Under the pieces are notes generated by a model. The model was given only the letters and a program-made list of their open reading frames with translations. It ran no database searches and had not been told where the DNA came from. Of a stretch of DNA of 64,000 nucleotides, positions 8,086-17,382 are shown in pieces. A program made the position numbers and the translations under genes. Positions within the stretch are counted from its first letter, which is position 1. Each line of letters starts with the position of its first letter. Source of the DNA: Pedobacter zeae (GTDB lineage: Bacteria; Bacteroidota; Bacteroidia; Sphingobacteriales; Sphingobacteriaceae); NCBI RefSeq assembly GCF_014196715.1, contig NZ_JACIEF010000004.1, positions 558,001 through 622,000 of the forward strand. Direction: 5' to 3'.

Positions 8086-9624
8086 CAAAGGTATATTTCC
8101 GTGTTTCTTTCTGGGATTGTTCACCACCTTATTTTCTAACATCTTGAACGCTTTTATCAACTTTATGCGGGTTTGAGCAGGTTCTATTACTTCATCAACA
8201 AAACCGCGTTCTGCTGCACGGTAGGGGTTAGCGAAGATATCAGAGTAAATTTTTTCCTTCTCCAGCCATTTTTCTTCAGGGTTTTCTGCTGAAGTAATCT
8301 CGCGTTTAAAGATAATTTCAGCAGCGCCTTTTGCACCCATAACTGCAATTTCGGCACTTGGCCAGGCATAGTTCATATCTGCGCCAATGTGTTTGCTGTT
8401 CATTACGTCATACGCCCCACCATAGGCTTTCCGGGTAATTACGGTAATGCGCGGTACTGTGGCTTCGCTAAAGGCATATAATAATTTTGCCCCATTGGTG
8501 ATAATGCCATTCCATTCCTGGTCGGTACCCGGTAAAAAGCCAGGTACATCTTCAAACACCAGTAAAGGGATGTTAAAACAATCGCAAAAACGGACAAAAC
8601 GGGCGGCTTTGTTTGAGGAGTTACTATCTAAAACGCCAGCCAGGTAAGCAGGTTGATTGGCTACAATACCGATACTTCTTCCTGCTAAACGGGCAAAACC
8701 AACCACAATATTTTCGGCATAGGCAGCGTGTACCTCTAAAAAGCTGTCGGTATCGGCTACGGCTCCAATAACTTCACGGATATCGTAGGGCTGCGAAGCA
8801 TTTTCGGGCATAAAAGTGTTTAGTTCCGGGCGGTTTTCGTCGGCACTTTCGTAAGGTAAATGAATGGCTGTCTCTTCACAATTCTGAGGCATATAGCTTA
8901 ACAGCTTTTTAACCTGGTTAATAGCCTCTATTTCATTGGCACAGGCAAAATGGGTAACGCCCGATTTTGTAGCATGCGTACCGGCGCCGCCCAGTTCTTC
9001 TGAAGTTACTTCTTCATGTGTTACTGTTTTTACTACATTAGGGCCCGTAACGAACATGTAAGAGGTGTTTTCTACCATCAGGATAAAATCGGTAATGGCA
9101 GGCGAATACACCGCCCCACCAGCACAGGGGCCCATAATGGCCGATAGCTGTGGAATAACTCCTGATGCCTGTACATTTTTGTAAAAAATATCAGCATAAC
9201 CACCCAAAGAAACAACGCCTTCTTGTATACGGGCACCCCCACTATCATTTAAACCAATTAGTGGTGCACCGTTTTTCATGGCCATATCCATCAGTTTGCA
9301 GATTTTTTCGGCATGGGTTTCGGATAATGAGCCCCCAAATACCGTAAAATCCTGGGAGAAAACATAGGTCAGGCGTCCGTTAATGGTTCCGTAACCGGTT
9401 ACCACGCCATCACCAAGATACTTTTCGCGTTCCATACCGAAATCGGTACTGCGGTGTGTAACCAGCATGCCAATTTCTTCGAAACTGCCCTCATCCATTA
9501 AAAAATGGATACGCTCTCGGGCAGTAAGTTTTCCCTTTTTATGCTGACTATCGATACGTGCCTGCCCGCCACCAAGGTGCGCCTGGTTGATTTTATCTTT
9601 AAGTAATGCTATTTTCTTATCCAT
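8083..9624 (-). CDS. Acyl-CoA carboxylase, carboxyltransferase beta subunit
   Basis: A 513-residue carboxyltransferase that moves carboxyl from carboxybiotin to an acyl-CoA, usually propionyl-CoA. It has the two crotonase-like halves of the family: the N half includes LNDSGGARIQEGV and MGPCAGGAVYSPA (acyl-CoA oxyanion region), the C half includes DVPGFLPGTDQEW and KAYGGAYDVM. The C-terminal HGNIPL is typical of full-length members. The biotin carboxylase and biotin carrier subunits are not adjacent. The likely role is propionyl-CoA to methylmalonyl-CoA; the exact substrate is inferred from family only. Confidence 0.9.
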   Translation of the reverse strand: MDKKIALLKDKINQAHLGGGQARIDSQHKKGKLTARERIHFLMDEGSFEEIGMLVTHRSTDFGMEREKYLGDGVVTGYGTINGRLTYVFSQDFTVFGGSLSETHAEKICKLMDMAMKNGAPLIGLNDSGGARIQEGVVSLGGYADIFYKNVQASGVIPQLSAIMGPCAGGAVYSPAITDFILMVENTSYMFVTGPNVVKTVTHEEVTSEELGGAGTHATKSGVTHFACANEIEAINQVKKLLSYMPQNCEETAIHLPYESADENRPELNTFMPENASQPYDIREVIGAVADTDSFLEVHAAYAENIVVGFARLAGRSIGIVANQPAYLAGVLDSNSSNKAARFVRFCDCFNIPLLVFEDVPGFLPGTDQEWNGIITNGAKLLYAFSEATVPRITVITRKAYGGAYDVMNSKHIGADMNYAWPSAEIAVMGAKGAAEIIFKREITSAENPEEKWLEKEKIYSDIFANPYRAAERGFVDEVIEPAQTRIKLIKAFKMLENKVVNNPRKKHGNIPL

Positions 9625-10074
9625 TGCTGATGCTATGAGATTTTAAAATTAAAAATTACTAACGGTAATGCAAGATAAGCGGTGTTATTTTATCCGGGCC
9701 TAACACGCGATTTTGAATAAAGCAGATGGCTGGCTTATATTGCCTATGAAAACTAATCCTGTGTTTACTAAAAAGAAAAATATTCTAGTATTAATTGGAA
9801 ATGAGCGGTTCCGTGCTTTTGGCAATTTCAGTCCCGCTTATGTTGGTTTTAAGTTAAAGCTGATTTTGCCAAAAAGATTTAGCGGATGGGCAGTACTGAA
9901 CTGACCGATAATAGCGAACCAACCGTTTCCAAAACCTGGCAAGAACCTTGTCTTTACATCTTAAGTGCCTGTATTTTACTTATATTACATTTTTTTTACA
10001 GCCTAAGGCATTGAAAAACCAATTATCCGTTTAAATTTGTACTCATTGGCATTAAAATAACATTAGAATTTTAA
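9625..10074. other. Intergenic region without a supported gene
   Basis: A 450-base gap between divergent genes. An open frame at 9713-9904 could encode 63 residues rich in Lys, Phe and Leu, but it has no recognisable domain, no start context and no neighbour logic, so I do not call it. It may be a decayed fragment. Confidence 0.4.
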
Positions 10075-10419
10075 ATGTTTTTAAGGAAATACAAGTATTT
10101 GATCGTCGCTTCGTTTATATTCATCTTCATGGCGAAGATGGGGATAGCTGCTGCGCCGGTGTTTTGTACGGGTATTGACAAGGAAATCATGAATGCTGTA
10201 ATCATGCAGATTGAGTTAGAGCATGAAGGCGGTAAGGATACCGCCAAAGACACCGCAAAATTTGCCGATTTTAAAATTGTTGAGCTTAATCATCCTATCT
10301 TTTCTTATGAGTTCTCTTCAAGCCATTTCTTTCTGAAGAGCAGTTTTATAGAACATTTCAAAAGATATGTAGATCCATATCATCCTACTGTTCCAACACC
10401 ACCGCCTAACGTAATCTAG
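10075..10419 (+). CDS. Small secreted protein of unknown function
   Basis: A 114-residue protein with an N-terminal hydrophobic segment (about 8-25, ending GIAAA) that looks like a signal peptide or single anchor. The rest is short and polar and ends with a proline-rich tail, YVDPYHPTVPTPPPNVI. I do not recognise a domain. The clear signal sequence and start close to the reading-frame opening support a real gene. The SulP gene follows 149 bases later on the same strand, but the gap argues against tight coupling. Confidence 0.6.
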   Translation: MFLRKYKYLIVASFIFIFMAKMGIAAAPVFCTGIDKEIMNAVIMQIELEHEGGKDTAKDTAKFADFKIVELNHPIFSYEFSSSHFFLKSSFIEHFKRYVDPYHPTVPTPPPNVI

Positions 10420-10568
10420 TTTTTTATTGGGGTAATTTTGGCCTACTCAATTGAATGGGCATAAAGGTTATGTTTAAAACTTAAACCTTTGTGTGGTGCT
10501 ATTCTGGATATGCCTTAAACATTCCCCTGCGATTTATTCGTTAAAATTTACCAGATAATTATATCGTT

Positions 10569-12176
10569 ATGCAAAAGTTTAACCCGGCCTTTTCAGGTTC
10601 GGACGTGAAAAAATATTTTCTTAAAAAGAATTTAAAGAAAGACCTACCTTCTAGTATTGTAGTGTTTTTAGTGGCTTTACCGCTATGTTTGGGCATTGCA
10701 TTAGCTTCTGGTGCACCATTATTTGCCGGTTTAATCACCGGTATTATCGGTGGTATTGTAGTTGCCTCTTGCAGTGGCTCGCAATTAAGTGTGAGTGGCC
10801 CTGCAGCAGGTTTAACGGTTATTGTTTTGGGGGCCATAACCTCCTTGGGGAGCTATCCCACCTTTTTACTTGCTGTGGTACTTGCCGGGGTATTTCAGTT
10901 GATTTTAGGTTTAATTAAAGCAGGTACCATCGGTAATTATTTTCCTTCGAGTGTAATTGAAGGGATGCTTGCCGCCATCGGTTTGATCTTGATCCTAAAA
11001 CAGTTACCTCATGCATTGGGTGTTGATACCGACTTTACAGGCGATGAAGGTTTCTTTCAACAAGATCACGAAAATACTTTTTCAGCAATTACAGCTGCCG
11101 TAGGTCATTTCAGTTTGGGCGCTGTGGTGATCAGTGTGTTATCAATAGCCATCCTGATTATCTGGCCTAAATTTCAGAAACTGGCCATTGTACCGGCTCC
11201 GTTATTGGTGGTAACCCTGGGTGTTTTAGGTACATTGTTTTTTGCTGGTACCAACTATCCTTTAAGGGCCGATCAAATGGTAAAAATCCCGGTTGTTAAC
11301 GGCTTTGACGAATTTACCCGTTTATTTACACTGCCTGATTTTTCACAATTGGCCAATAAAAACGTTTACATCGTAGCCTTAACCATTGCTATTGTTGCCA
11401 GTCTGGAAACTTTGCTGAGCATCGAAGCAGTCGATAAAATTGACCCTATTAAACGTATAACGCCAACAAACAGGGAGCTGATTTCGCAAGGTATAGGAAA
11501 CATTACCAGCGGCATGGTTGGTGGTTTACCTATGACATCAGTAATTGTACGCAGCTCGGCCAATGTTAATGCGGGCGGTAGAACCAAGATGTCGGCTATT
11601 TTTCATGGTATTTGGTTGCTGTTGTCGCTGTTGTTTATCCCGGGTTTGATTAACATGATTCCACTATCATGTTTGGCGGCCATTTTACTGGTAACCGGTT
11701 ATAAATTAACTCGGATCAGCCTGTTTAAACACATGTACCATAAGGGCTGGGACCAGTTTGTACCTTTTGTAGTTACCGTTGTGGCCGTATTATTTACCGA
11801 TTTGTTAAAAGGCGTTGCCATTGGTATGCTGGTTTCGGTTTTCTATCTGTTGCGTACCAACATGCGTAACCCCTTTTTTTACCGGATAGCGAAAGAAGGC
11901 GATAAAAAAAACATCAGGATTAAACTGGCCGAAGAGGTTTCCTTTTTAAATAAAGCAGCGATACAGGTACTTTTAACGGATATTCCGAAAGAAACCAATG
12001 TGATTATTGATGGTTCAAACGCGAGGTACATCGATCCTGATGTATTGGAAACCATTTACAATTACAAGCATAATGCCTACACCAAGGGCATTGTGGTAAC
12101 TTTAGAAAACATACAGAAACATTATTCTGTTCCAAAACTGAATATAAAAGTAGAAGAAGATATTAATAAATTATAA
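10569..12176 (+). CDS. SulP/SLC26 family anion transporter (probable bicarbonate transporter)
   Basis: A 535-residue inner-membrane protein with the SulP core: VFLVALPLCLGIALASGAP near the first helices, GPAAGLTVIVLGAI, and GGLPMTSVIVRSSANVNAGG in the conserved central part. Residues after about 440 form a soluble STAS-like tail including NVIIDGSNARYIDPDVLE. SulP proteins move sulfate, bicarbonate or other anions. The carbonic anhydrase gene starts only 2 bases after the stop, which points to bicarbonate/CO2 handling over sulfate. The substrate is inferred from that context and is not proven. Confidence 0.88.
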   Translation: MQKFNPAFSGSDVKKYFLKKNLKKDLPSSIVVFLVALPLCLGIALASGAPLFAGLITGIIGGIVVASCSGSQLSVSGPAAGLTVIVLGAITSLGSYPTFLLAVVLAGVFQLILGLIKAGTIGNYFPSSVIEGMLAAIGLILILKQLPHALGVDTDFTGDEGFFQQDHENTFSAITAAVGHFSLGAVVISVLSIAILIIWPKFQKLAIVPAPLLVVTLGVLGTLFFAGTNYPLRADQMVKIPVVNGFDEFTRLFTLPDFSQLANKNVYIVALTIAIVASLETLLSIEAVDKIDPIKRITPTNRELISQGIGNITSGMVGGLPMTSVIVRSSANVNAGGRTKMSAIFHGIWLLLSLLFIPGLINMIPLSCLAAILLVTGYKLTRISLFKHMYHKGWDQFVPFVVTVVAVLFTDLLKGVAIGMLVSVFYLLRTNMRNPFFYRIAKEGDKKNIRIKLAEEVSFLNKAAIQVLLTDIPKETNVIIDGSNARYIDPDVLETIYNYKHNAYTKGIVVTLENIQKHYSVPKLNIKVEEDINKL

Positions 12177-12178
12177 TT

Positions 12179-12835
12179 ATGTGCGCAAAAACAATAGATA
12201 CGAAAGACATAACATACGACAGTTTATTACAGGGGAATAAAGACTGGGTAAAGGATACGATTGATAGCGATCCTGCCTTTTTTGATAAACTGTCAGCAGG
12301 CCAGGCTCCACCGGTTTTATGGATCGGTTGTTCTGATAGCCGCGTGCCTGCCAACCAGATTACCAATACCAGGCCGGGAGATATTTTCGTACACCGGAAC
12401 ATTGCCAATGTGGTGGTGCATACCGATATGAACTTACTTTCGGTACTCGATTACTCAATCAACGTATTAAAAGTAAAACACGTTATTGTTTGTGGTCACT
12501 ACGGTTGTGGTGGCGTTAAAGCAGCATTAGGCGATAAACAGGTAGGTTTGATCGATAATTGGTTGAGGAATATCCGCGATGTGTACCGTCTTCACGACCA
12601 GGAACTTTCGGCCATTCAGGATCCTGATCAGAAATTCGACCGTTTAGTGGAACTAAATGCGATTGAAGGGGCGGCCAAAGTAATGAATACCTCGATTGTT
12701 CAGAGTGCTTGGGCTAACGGACAAGATTTATCTGTACATGCCTGGGTATATAGCTTAAAAACAGGATTGATCAAAGATTTAGAGGTAACGGCCAAAAGTC
12801 TTGATGATGTTTCGCCTGCATTTAAGGTAAGTTAA
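12179..12835 (+). CDS. can: Beta-class carbonic anhydrase
   Basis: A 218-residue zinc enzyme interconverting CO2 and bicarbonate. Zinc ligands and the catalytic dyad are in place: Cys51-Ser-Asp53-Ser-Arg55 and His107-Tyr-Gly-Cys110, as in E. coli Can. The full-length fold continues through SVLDYSINVLKVKHVIVCGH and ends normally. The ATG lies 2 bases after the SulP stop, so the two are almost surely translated from one message. The enzyme would convert the transported species inside the cytoplasm or keep bicarbonate available for carboxylases. Confidence 0.95.
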   Translation: MCAKTIDTKDITYDSLLQGNKDWVKDTIDSDPAFFDKLSAGQAPPVLWIGCSDSRVPANQITNTRPGDIFVHRNIANVVVHTDMNLLSVLDYSINVLKVKHVIVCGHYGCGGVKAALGDKQVGLIDNWLRNIRDVYRLHDQELSAIQDPDQKFDRLVELNAIEGAAKVMNTSIVQSAWANGQDLSVHAWVYSLKTGLIKDLEVTAKSLDDVSPAFKVS

Positions 12836-12869
12836 AGCACCGACAAGGTGTAATTTTTTAGTTGTTAGG

Positions 12870-12895
12870 AAAAGCCCGGATTTATCCGGGCTTTT
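12870..12895. terminator. Bidirectional intrinsic terminator
   Basis: Perfect hairpin with arms AAAAGCCCGGAT and ATCCGGGCTTTT, followed on the plus strand by a T-run and preceded by A residues. It sits between the convergent carbonic anhydrase gene and the small charged protein gene and can serve both. Confidence 0.9.
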
Positions 12896-13154
12896 ATTTT
12901 TTTTTGCTGTGTGGCATATTGCCCGCCGTACCTTTATTACCTTTTTCAGCATCTTCCCTTGCTTCTTCAGCACCAAAATCGCCCCCTCCGAAATCTCTGC
13001 CCAGGTTGCCAGCATCGGTTTTTACCGTGTTTTTCTTTTCTTTTTCATTGCTGCGGTGGCGGGGTACCTGCTGCTCGGGCATATTCGCTTTATCTGCTGC
13101 ATTATCTGCATTTTTATTGCCCAGGTTTTTATTATTGTCTTTTGTGTTTTCCAT
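12894..13154 (-). CDS. Small highly charged protein, probably disordered
   Basis: An 86-residue polar protein made almost only of Asn, Asp, Lys, Glu, Gly and Ala, for example NKNLGNKNADNAADKAN and RDFGGGDFGAEEAREDAEKG. It has no hydrophobic core, no signal peptide and no known domain. Several other frames over the same bases are open too, so the call rests on composition and on the start and stop fitting neatly before the terminator at 12870-12895. Similar short charged proteins occur in Pedobacter relatives; function is unknown. Confidence 0.5.
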   Translation of the reverse strand: MENTKDNNKNLGNKNADNAADKANMPEQQVPRHRSNEKEKKNTVKTDAGNLGRDFGGGDFGAEEAREDAEKGNKGTAGNMPHSKKK

Positions 13155-13249
13155 GATCTTCTCTTAAGCTATTTTTATATAAACAGCACAAAAGAAGATT
13201 GGTTTCATATCTTTAAACAGTGTGGTATAAATTCACCAGCTGATCTGTT

Positions 13250-14758
13250 TTATTTGGTTTTCGCTTCTTCGGTACTTAATAAAGCTTCCAGCTCTTTTAC
13301 TTTCTCCGGATACTTCAGGGCAAGATTGTTTTTTTCGCTTACATCAACTGTGAGGTTGTATAATTGCGGTACCGGCAGGTTCCCGCTTTCGGTACGGGTA
13401 AGTTTATAAAAAGCTTCGCCTTTTGAGGGCCTGATGTATTTCCAGTTATCTTTAACAATTGCCAGTTGACTGCTCTGTTCGATAAAGAAGCTGCGGCCTT
13501 TTGGGTCTTTCCCGGTAAAGGCATCCCATACATTTTTACTGTCAATGGCGTTTTTACATTCTATATTGAAAAAGTTGGCAAATGAGGCTAAAAAATCAAT
13601 CTGGGAAACCAAGGCTCCGGAAACACCCGGTTTAATTTTTGCCGGCCACGAAATGATAAAAGGTTCGCGTGTACCACCTTCTAGAATGCTGTATTTTCCT
13701 CCGCGCAAATTACCTGCAGGGGTGTGGGCGCCTAATTTTTCGTAACCCTGGTCTTCATAACCGTCCATAATTACGGGACCGTTGTCGCTGCTAAAAATGA
13801 TCATCGTATTTTTATCAAGGCCCAGGTATTTTAGTTGTTTAGTGATTTCGCCAACTGCCCAATCGAGTTGTAAAATGACATCACCCCGGTTGCCCAATTT
13901 ACTCTTGCCTTTAAACATGGTAGCAGGTAAGCGTGGTACATGTGGTTCAGTTAAGGCATAATACAGGAAAAAAGGCTCTTGTTTGTGCTCTTCGATAAAA
14001 TTTTTTGCTTTGGTTAAAAAAGTAAGCGGAAGCTCCTCATCAGTCCAGCGGGCAAGCTTGCCTCCCTGCATATATCCGATCCGACCGATCCCGTTTACAA
14101 TGGTCTGGTTGTGCCCATGATTCGCTTCAGCAGGCATTTTTAACAGTTCGGGATGGTCTTTCCCTGTTGGATCGGTACCGGTTGGATTTTTGTAATCTAC
14201 TGTAATCGGATCTTTAGGGTCTAAACCTACCACCAATTGATTTTCCATAAAAACGGTGGGCACCCTATCGGCAGTAGCCGGAAAAATAAAGGAATAATCA
14301 AAACCGACTTCTTTTGGACCAGGTTTCACTTCTTTGTTCCAGTCTTTTTCTACTGTATTGCCTAAACCGAGATGCCATTTGCCAACAAGGCCTGTTTTAT
14401 AACCCGCCTGCTGAAAAACCGATGGCAGGGAACTGTTATCTGTTGGGATAATCAATGCAGCATCGCCAGGTAAAATACCTGTTCCTTTTTTCCGCCATGC
14501 ATATCTCCCTGTCATTAAAGAATAGCGCGAAGGTGTGCAGGTAGAGGCGGTGGCATGACCGTTGGTAAAACGTAACCCTTGTGCTGCGAGGGCGTCAATA
14601 TTGGGTGTTTTTATTTTGGTTGCGCCATAACAGCTGAGATCGCCATAACCTAAATCATCAGCATAAATGATAATTACATTGGGTTTCTTTTGTGCGGTTG
14701 CGTAAAAGCCAAAACTTGTAATACAGAGGATAAAGGTCAGTAAAAATTTGGGGTTCAT
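13250..14758 (-). CDS. Sulfatase (arylsulfatase-type), secreted
   Basis: A 502-residue type I sulfatase with an N-terminal signal peptide (about 1-22, ending ATAQ). The formylglycine site is Cys74 in CTPSRYSLMTGR, which needs a maturation enzyme not encoded here. Metal ligands include Asp34/Asp35 in YADDLGYGD and the later FSSDNGPV motif. The C-terminal part has the usual small domain. It would remove sulfate esters from carbohydrates or aryl sulfates in the periplasm. No other sulfatase or SusCD pair is adjacent, so the substrate is open. Confidence 0.92.
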   Translation of the reverse strand: MNPKFLLTFILCITSFGFYATAQKKPNVIIIYADDLGYGDLSCYGATKIKTPNIDALAAQGLRFTNGHATASTCTPSRYSLMTGRYAWRKKGTGILPGDAALIIPTDNSSLPSVFQQAGYKTGLVGKWHLGLGNTVEKDWNKEVKPGPKEVGFDYSFIFPATADRVPTVFMENQLVVGLDPKDPITVDYKNPTGTDPTGKDHPELLKMPAEANHGHNQTIVNGIGRIGYMQGGKLARWTDEELPLTFLTKAKNFIEEHKQEPFFLYYALTEPHVPRLPATMFKGKSKLGNRGDVILQLDWAVGEITKQLKYLGLDKNTMIIFSSDNGPVIMDGYEDQGYEKLGAHTPAGNLRGGKYSILEGGTREPFIISWPAKIKPGVSGALVSQIDFLASFANFFNIECKNAIDSKNVWDAFTGKDPKGRSFFIEQSSQLAIVKDNWKYIRPSKGEAFYKLTRTESGNLPVPQLYNLTVDVSEKNNLALKYPEKVKELEALLSTEEAKTK

Positions 14759-14822
14759 GGTTAGAAGGGTGTTTGATAGGCATAAAAAAGGCCAAACAAT
14801 ATGCCTGGCCTTAAATTATTAT

Positions 14823-16457
14823 TTAATCTTCTGCTAAAAACGGATAACGGTAATCAGCTGGAGGATTAAAGGTTTCTTTAATGGTACGTGGAGATACCCA
14901 GCGCAACAGATTAATCATCGCACCAGCTTTATCGTTTGTACCCGATCCTCTGGCTCCGCCGAAAGGCTGTTGCCCTACTACCGCACCTGTACATTTATCA
15001 TTAATGTAAAAATTACCGGCCGAGTTACGTAAAGCGTAACTAGCTTTTTCTATTGCGTACCTATCCTGCGATAAAATAGCACCTGTTAAAGCATAAGGCG
15101 AAGTTGTATCGATGAGCTCTAAAATCTGGTCGAATTCTTGATCCGGGTATACGTATACGGAAAGCACCGGACCAAAAAGTTCTTCACACATCGTAGTATA
15201 TTTAGGATCATCAACCACTAAAACAGTAGGTTCGATGAAATAACCTTTGCTCTTGTCATAATTGCCGCCGGCAATAATTTCTACGCCTTTATCTTTTTTG
15301 GCCTGATCGATATATTTTGCTAATTTATCGAAAGAACGCTCATCGATAACGGCATTGATAAAGTTACTGAAATCTTCTGTTCCGCCCATTTTAAAGCTGG
15401 CAAGATCAGTTAATATCTGTTCTTTAATTTCTGGCCAAACACTTTCAGCAATATAAACCCGGCTGGCAGCAGAGCATTTTTGTCCCTGGTATTCGAAAGC
15501 TCCGCGAACAATTGCGGTACTGGCTGCTTTTATTTGTGCAGATGGGTGAACCAGGATAAAATCTTTACCGCCGGTTTCGCCAACAATACGTGGGTACGAT
15601 TTGTATTTATGGATGTTTGTTCCGATGGTTTTCCATATTTCCTGGAACACTTTGGTAGAACCGGTAAAGTGGATGCCTGCAAAATCAGCATGATTAAAAA
15701 TCACATCTCCAACTTCAGGGCCATCGGCAAAAATTAGGTTAATTACGCCATCAGGTAAGCCTGCTTCGCGAAAAATTTGCATAATAACATTGGCTGCATA
15801 AACTTGCGTATCAGCAGGTTTCCAAACCACTACGTTGCCCATCATGGCTACGCTGGAAGGTAAATTGCCTGCAATTGCGGTAAAATTGAAAGGTGTTAAA
15901 GCAAATACGAAACCTTCTAAGGGGCGTTGTTCGGTTCTGTTCCACATACCATTTGGCGATACAGGCGGTTGCTGGCCATAAATATCCTGCATATAACTTA
16001 CGTTAAATCGTAAGAAATCAATCAATTCGCAGGCCGAATCGATCTCTGCCTGATAGGCATTTTTACTTTGGCCAAGCATGGTTGCAGCATTAATTTGATA
16101 ACGGTATTTTGTAGCTATCAAATCTGCAGCTTTCATAAAGATGGCTGCCCTGTGCTCCCAGGCTAAAGCTTCCCAGTCGGCCTTGGCCGCTAAAGCAGCA
16201 TCTATAGCCTGTTTTACATGGCTTTTGTCGCCATAACTAAAAGTTGCCAATACGTGCTGGTGATCGTGTGGAACAACTACTTCCTTTTTGTTTTTTGTAT
16301 GTATTTCCTGTCCGCCAATAAACATCGGAATATCCAATTTTTTTGAACGTGCCTCAGCAATAGCTTCTTTTAAAAGCGTACGTTCTTTTGTGCCTGGCGC
16401 ATAGCTGTTAATAGGCTCGTTAACTGGGGTAGGTACCTTAAAAAATCCTTTAAGCAT
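14823..16457 (-). CDS. pruA: L-glutamate gamma-semialdehyde dehydrogenase (1-pyrroline-5-carboxylate dehydrogenase)
   Basis: A 544-residue aldehyde dehydrogenase oxidising glutamate semialdehyde to glutamate with NAD, the second step of proline breakdown. The catalytic Glu294 is in VGETGGKD and the nucleophile Cys328 in YQGQKCSAASR. LTPFNFTAIAGNLP (187-200) and the C-terminal QQPFGGARGSGTNDKAG are typical of the single-domain P5CDH subfamily. No proline dehydrogenase gene is adjacent, so the pathway is split. A TATCTTTG box lies 22 bases upstream of the start. Confidence 0.93.
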   Translation of the reverse strand: MLKGFFKVPTPVNEPINSYAPGTKERTLLKEAIAEARSKKLDIPMFIGGQEIHTKNKKEVVVPHDHQHVLATFSYGDKSHVKQAIDAALAAKADWEALAWEHRAAIFMKAADLIATKYRYQINAATMLGQSKNAYQAEIDSACELIDFLRFNVSYMQDIYGQQPPVSPNGMWNRTEQRPLEGFVFALTPFNFTAIAGNLPSSVAMMGNVVVWKPADTQVYAANVIMQIFREAGLPDGVINLIFADGPEVGDVIFNHADFAGIHFTGSTKVFQEIWKTIGTNIHKYKSYPRIVGETGGKDFILVHPSAQIKAASTAIVRGAFEYQGQKCSAASRVYIAESVWPEIKEQILTDLASFKMGGTEDFSNFINAVIDERSFDKLAKYIDQAKKDKGVEIIAGGNYDKSKGYFIEPTVLVVDDPKYTTMCEELFGPVLSVYVYPDQEFDQILELIDTTSPYALTGAILSQDRYAIEKASYALRNSAGNFYINDKCTGAVVGQQPFGGARGSGTNDKAGAMINLLRWVSPRTIKETFNPPADYRYPFLAED

Positions 16458-16479
16458 ATTTTATTTTTTATGATTTGGA

Positions 16480-16487
16480 CAAAGATA
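16480..16487 (-). promoter_or_regulatory. Candidate -7 promoter box of pruA
   Basis: On the reverse strand this reads TATCTTTG, matching the Bacteroidota -7 consensus TAnnTTTG, and would give a leader of roughly 15-20 bases. No clear TTTG -33 box is seen about 19 bases further up. Confidence 0.4.
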
Positions 16488-16688
16488 AGGCTTTTTGAAG
16501 TAGGCCATTCTATTATTCTGTAAAGAAAACAGAACAAACGTTTGTGTAAAGTTGCTGAGTTAAGAAGGAGGTAATTTTAAAGGCGTTTTGGTTAAGATTC
16601 GGTTAATGATCTATTCCTGTGTGGAATTCAATAGTAGAAGCTTTAAACATTTCTATTTGTCTATTTAAGTAAATTTTTTCTAAAATAA

Positions 16689-16720
16689 TTTCATTTTATT
16701 AACACTGTTAATTATGTTTG
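16689..16720 (+). promoter_or_regulatory. Candidate tetR promoter with operator between the boxes
   Basis: A -33-like TTTC (16689-16692) and a perfect -7 box TATGTTTG (16713-16720) are 20 bases apart. The operator palindrome 16699-16711 lies in the spacer, ideal for repression. Transcription would start a few bases before the ATG at 16739. Confidence 0.5.
16699..16711. promoter_or_regulatory. Candidate TetR operator, copy 1
   Basis: The 13-bp sequence TTAACACTGTTAA is a perfect inverted repeat around a central C. The identical sequence recurs at 17385-17397, just before the efflux operon. It is 28 bases upstream of the regulator start, consistent with autorepression. Confidence 0.65.
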
Positions 16721-16738
16721 CACTGTAATTATTTTATC

Positions 16739-17377
16739 ATGGGAATAAAAGAGCGTAAAGAGAAGCACAAGGAAGATTTACGGCAGCGGATTTTGGATGC
16801 GGCAAAAGACCTTTTTTTAAAGGATGGCTACGAGGCCACCTCAATCAGGAAGATTGCAGAGAAAATAGAATTCAGTCCGACTACCATTTACCTGTATTAT
16901 AAGGATAAGGCTGATATCATGTATGCCCTCCATCAGGAAGGCTTTAAACTCCTGGGTTCGCAGTTCGGTGTTTTGCAGCATGTAAGCGAGCCTTTCGAAC
17001 GTTTAAAGGCTATGGGTCGTGTTTATATGAGCTTTGCCTTAAGTAATCCAGACTTTTACGAACTCATGTTTATCATGAAAGAGCCCATCGAATTTGTTAA
17101 GGCCCACTGTCACGACGAAGAGTGGGAAGAAGGAGAGCAGGCATTTACCGCTTTAATTTTGACGGTTGATCAATGCAAGGCTGCGGGTTACTTTACCAGT
17201 TTTGATACCACCACTTTTGCACTCAACGTATGGTCGTTAATGCATGGTTTATGCAGCTTAAAGCTACAGGGGCATCTCGATCACATGGCCACAACTAAAG
17301 CGCATATGTTGGAGGAGGGCGATTGGCTGGAGAAAACTTTTGAGGGCTTTATCGCGATGTTGAATAGTTTAAAATAA
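16739..17377 (+). CDS. TetR/AcrR family transcriptional regulator of the efflux operon
   Basis: A 212-residue repressor-type protein. The N-terminal helix-turn-helix is clear: RQRILDAAKDLFLKDGYEAT, SIRKIAEKIEFSPTTIYLYY, then KDKADIMYALHQEG. The remaining helices form a ligand-binding domain of unknown specificity. The open frame extends to TTG at 16718, but that would overlap the -7 box, so I use the ATG at 16739. The gene is directly followed by tolC, adaptor and RND pump genes. Identical palindromes before the regulator and before tolC suggest it represses both itself and the pump until an inducer binds. Confidence 0.92.
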   Translation: MGIKERKEKHKEDLRQRILDAAKDLFLKDGYEATSIRKIAEKIEFSPTTIYLYYKDKADIMYALHQEGFKLLGSQFGVLQHVSEPFERLKAMGRVYMSFALSNPDFYELMFIMKEPIEFVKAHCHDEEWEEGEQAFTALILTVDQCKAAGYFTSFDTTTFALNVWSLMHGLCSLKLQGHLDHMATTKAHMLEEGDWLEKTFEGFIAMLNSLK

Positions 17378-17382
17378 CATTA

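Noticed and set aside
9713..9904. 63-residue open frame in the gap before 10075
   Set aside because: No domain, no plausible start or neighbour context; noted only as a possible decayed fragment.
12909..13409. Plus-strand open frames of 81-166 residues, Phe/Cys/Leu rich
   Set aside because: They are the antisense of the small charged protein gene and of the sulfatase end; the reverse-strand reading explains the region better.
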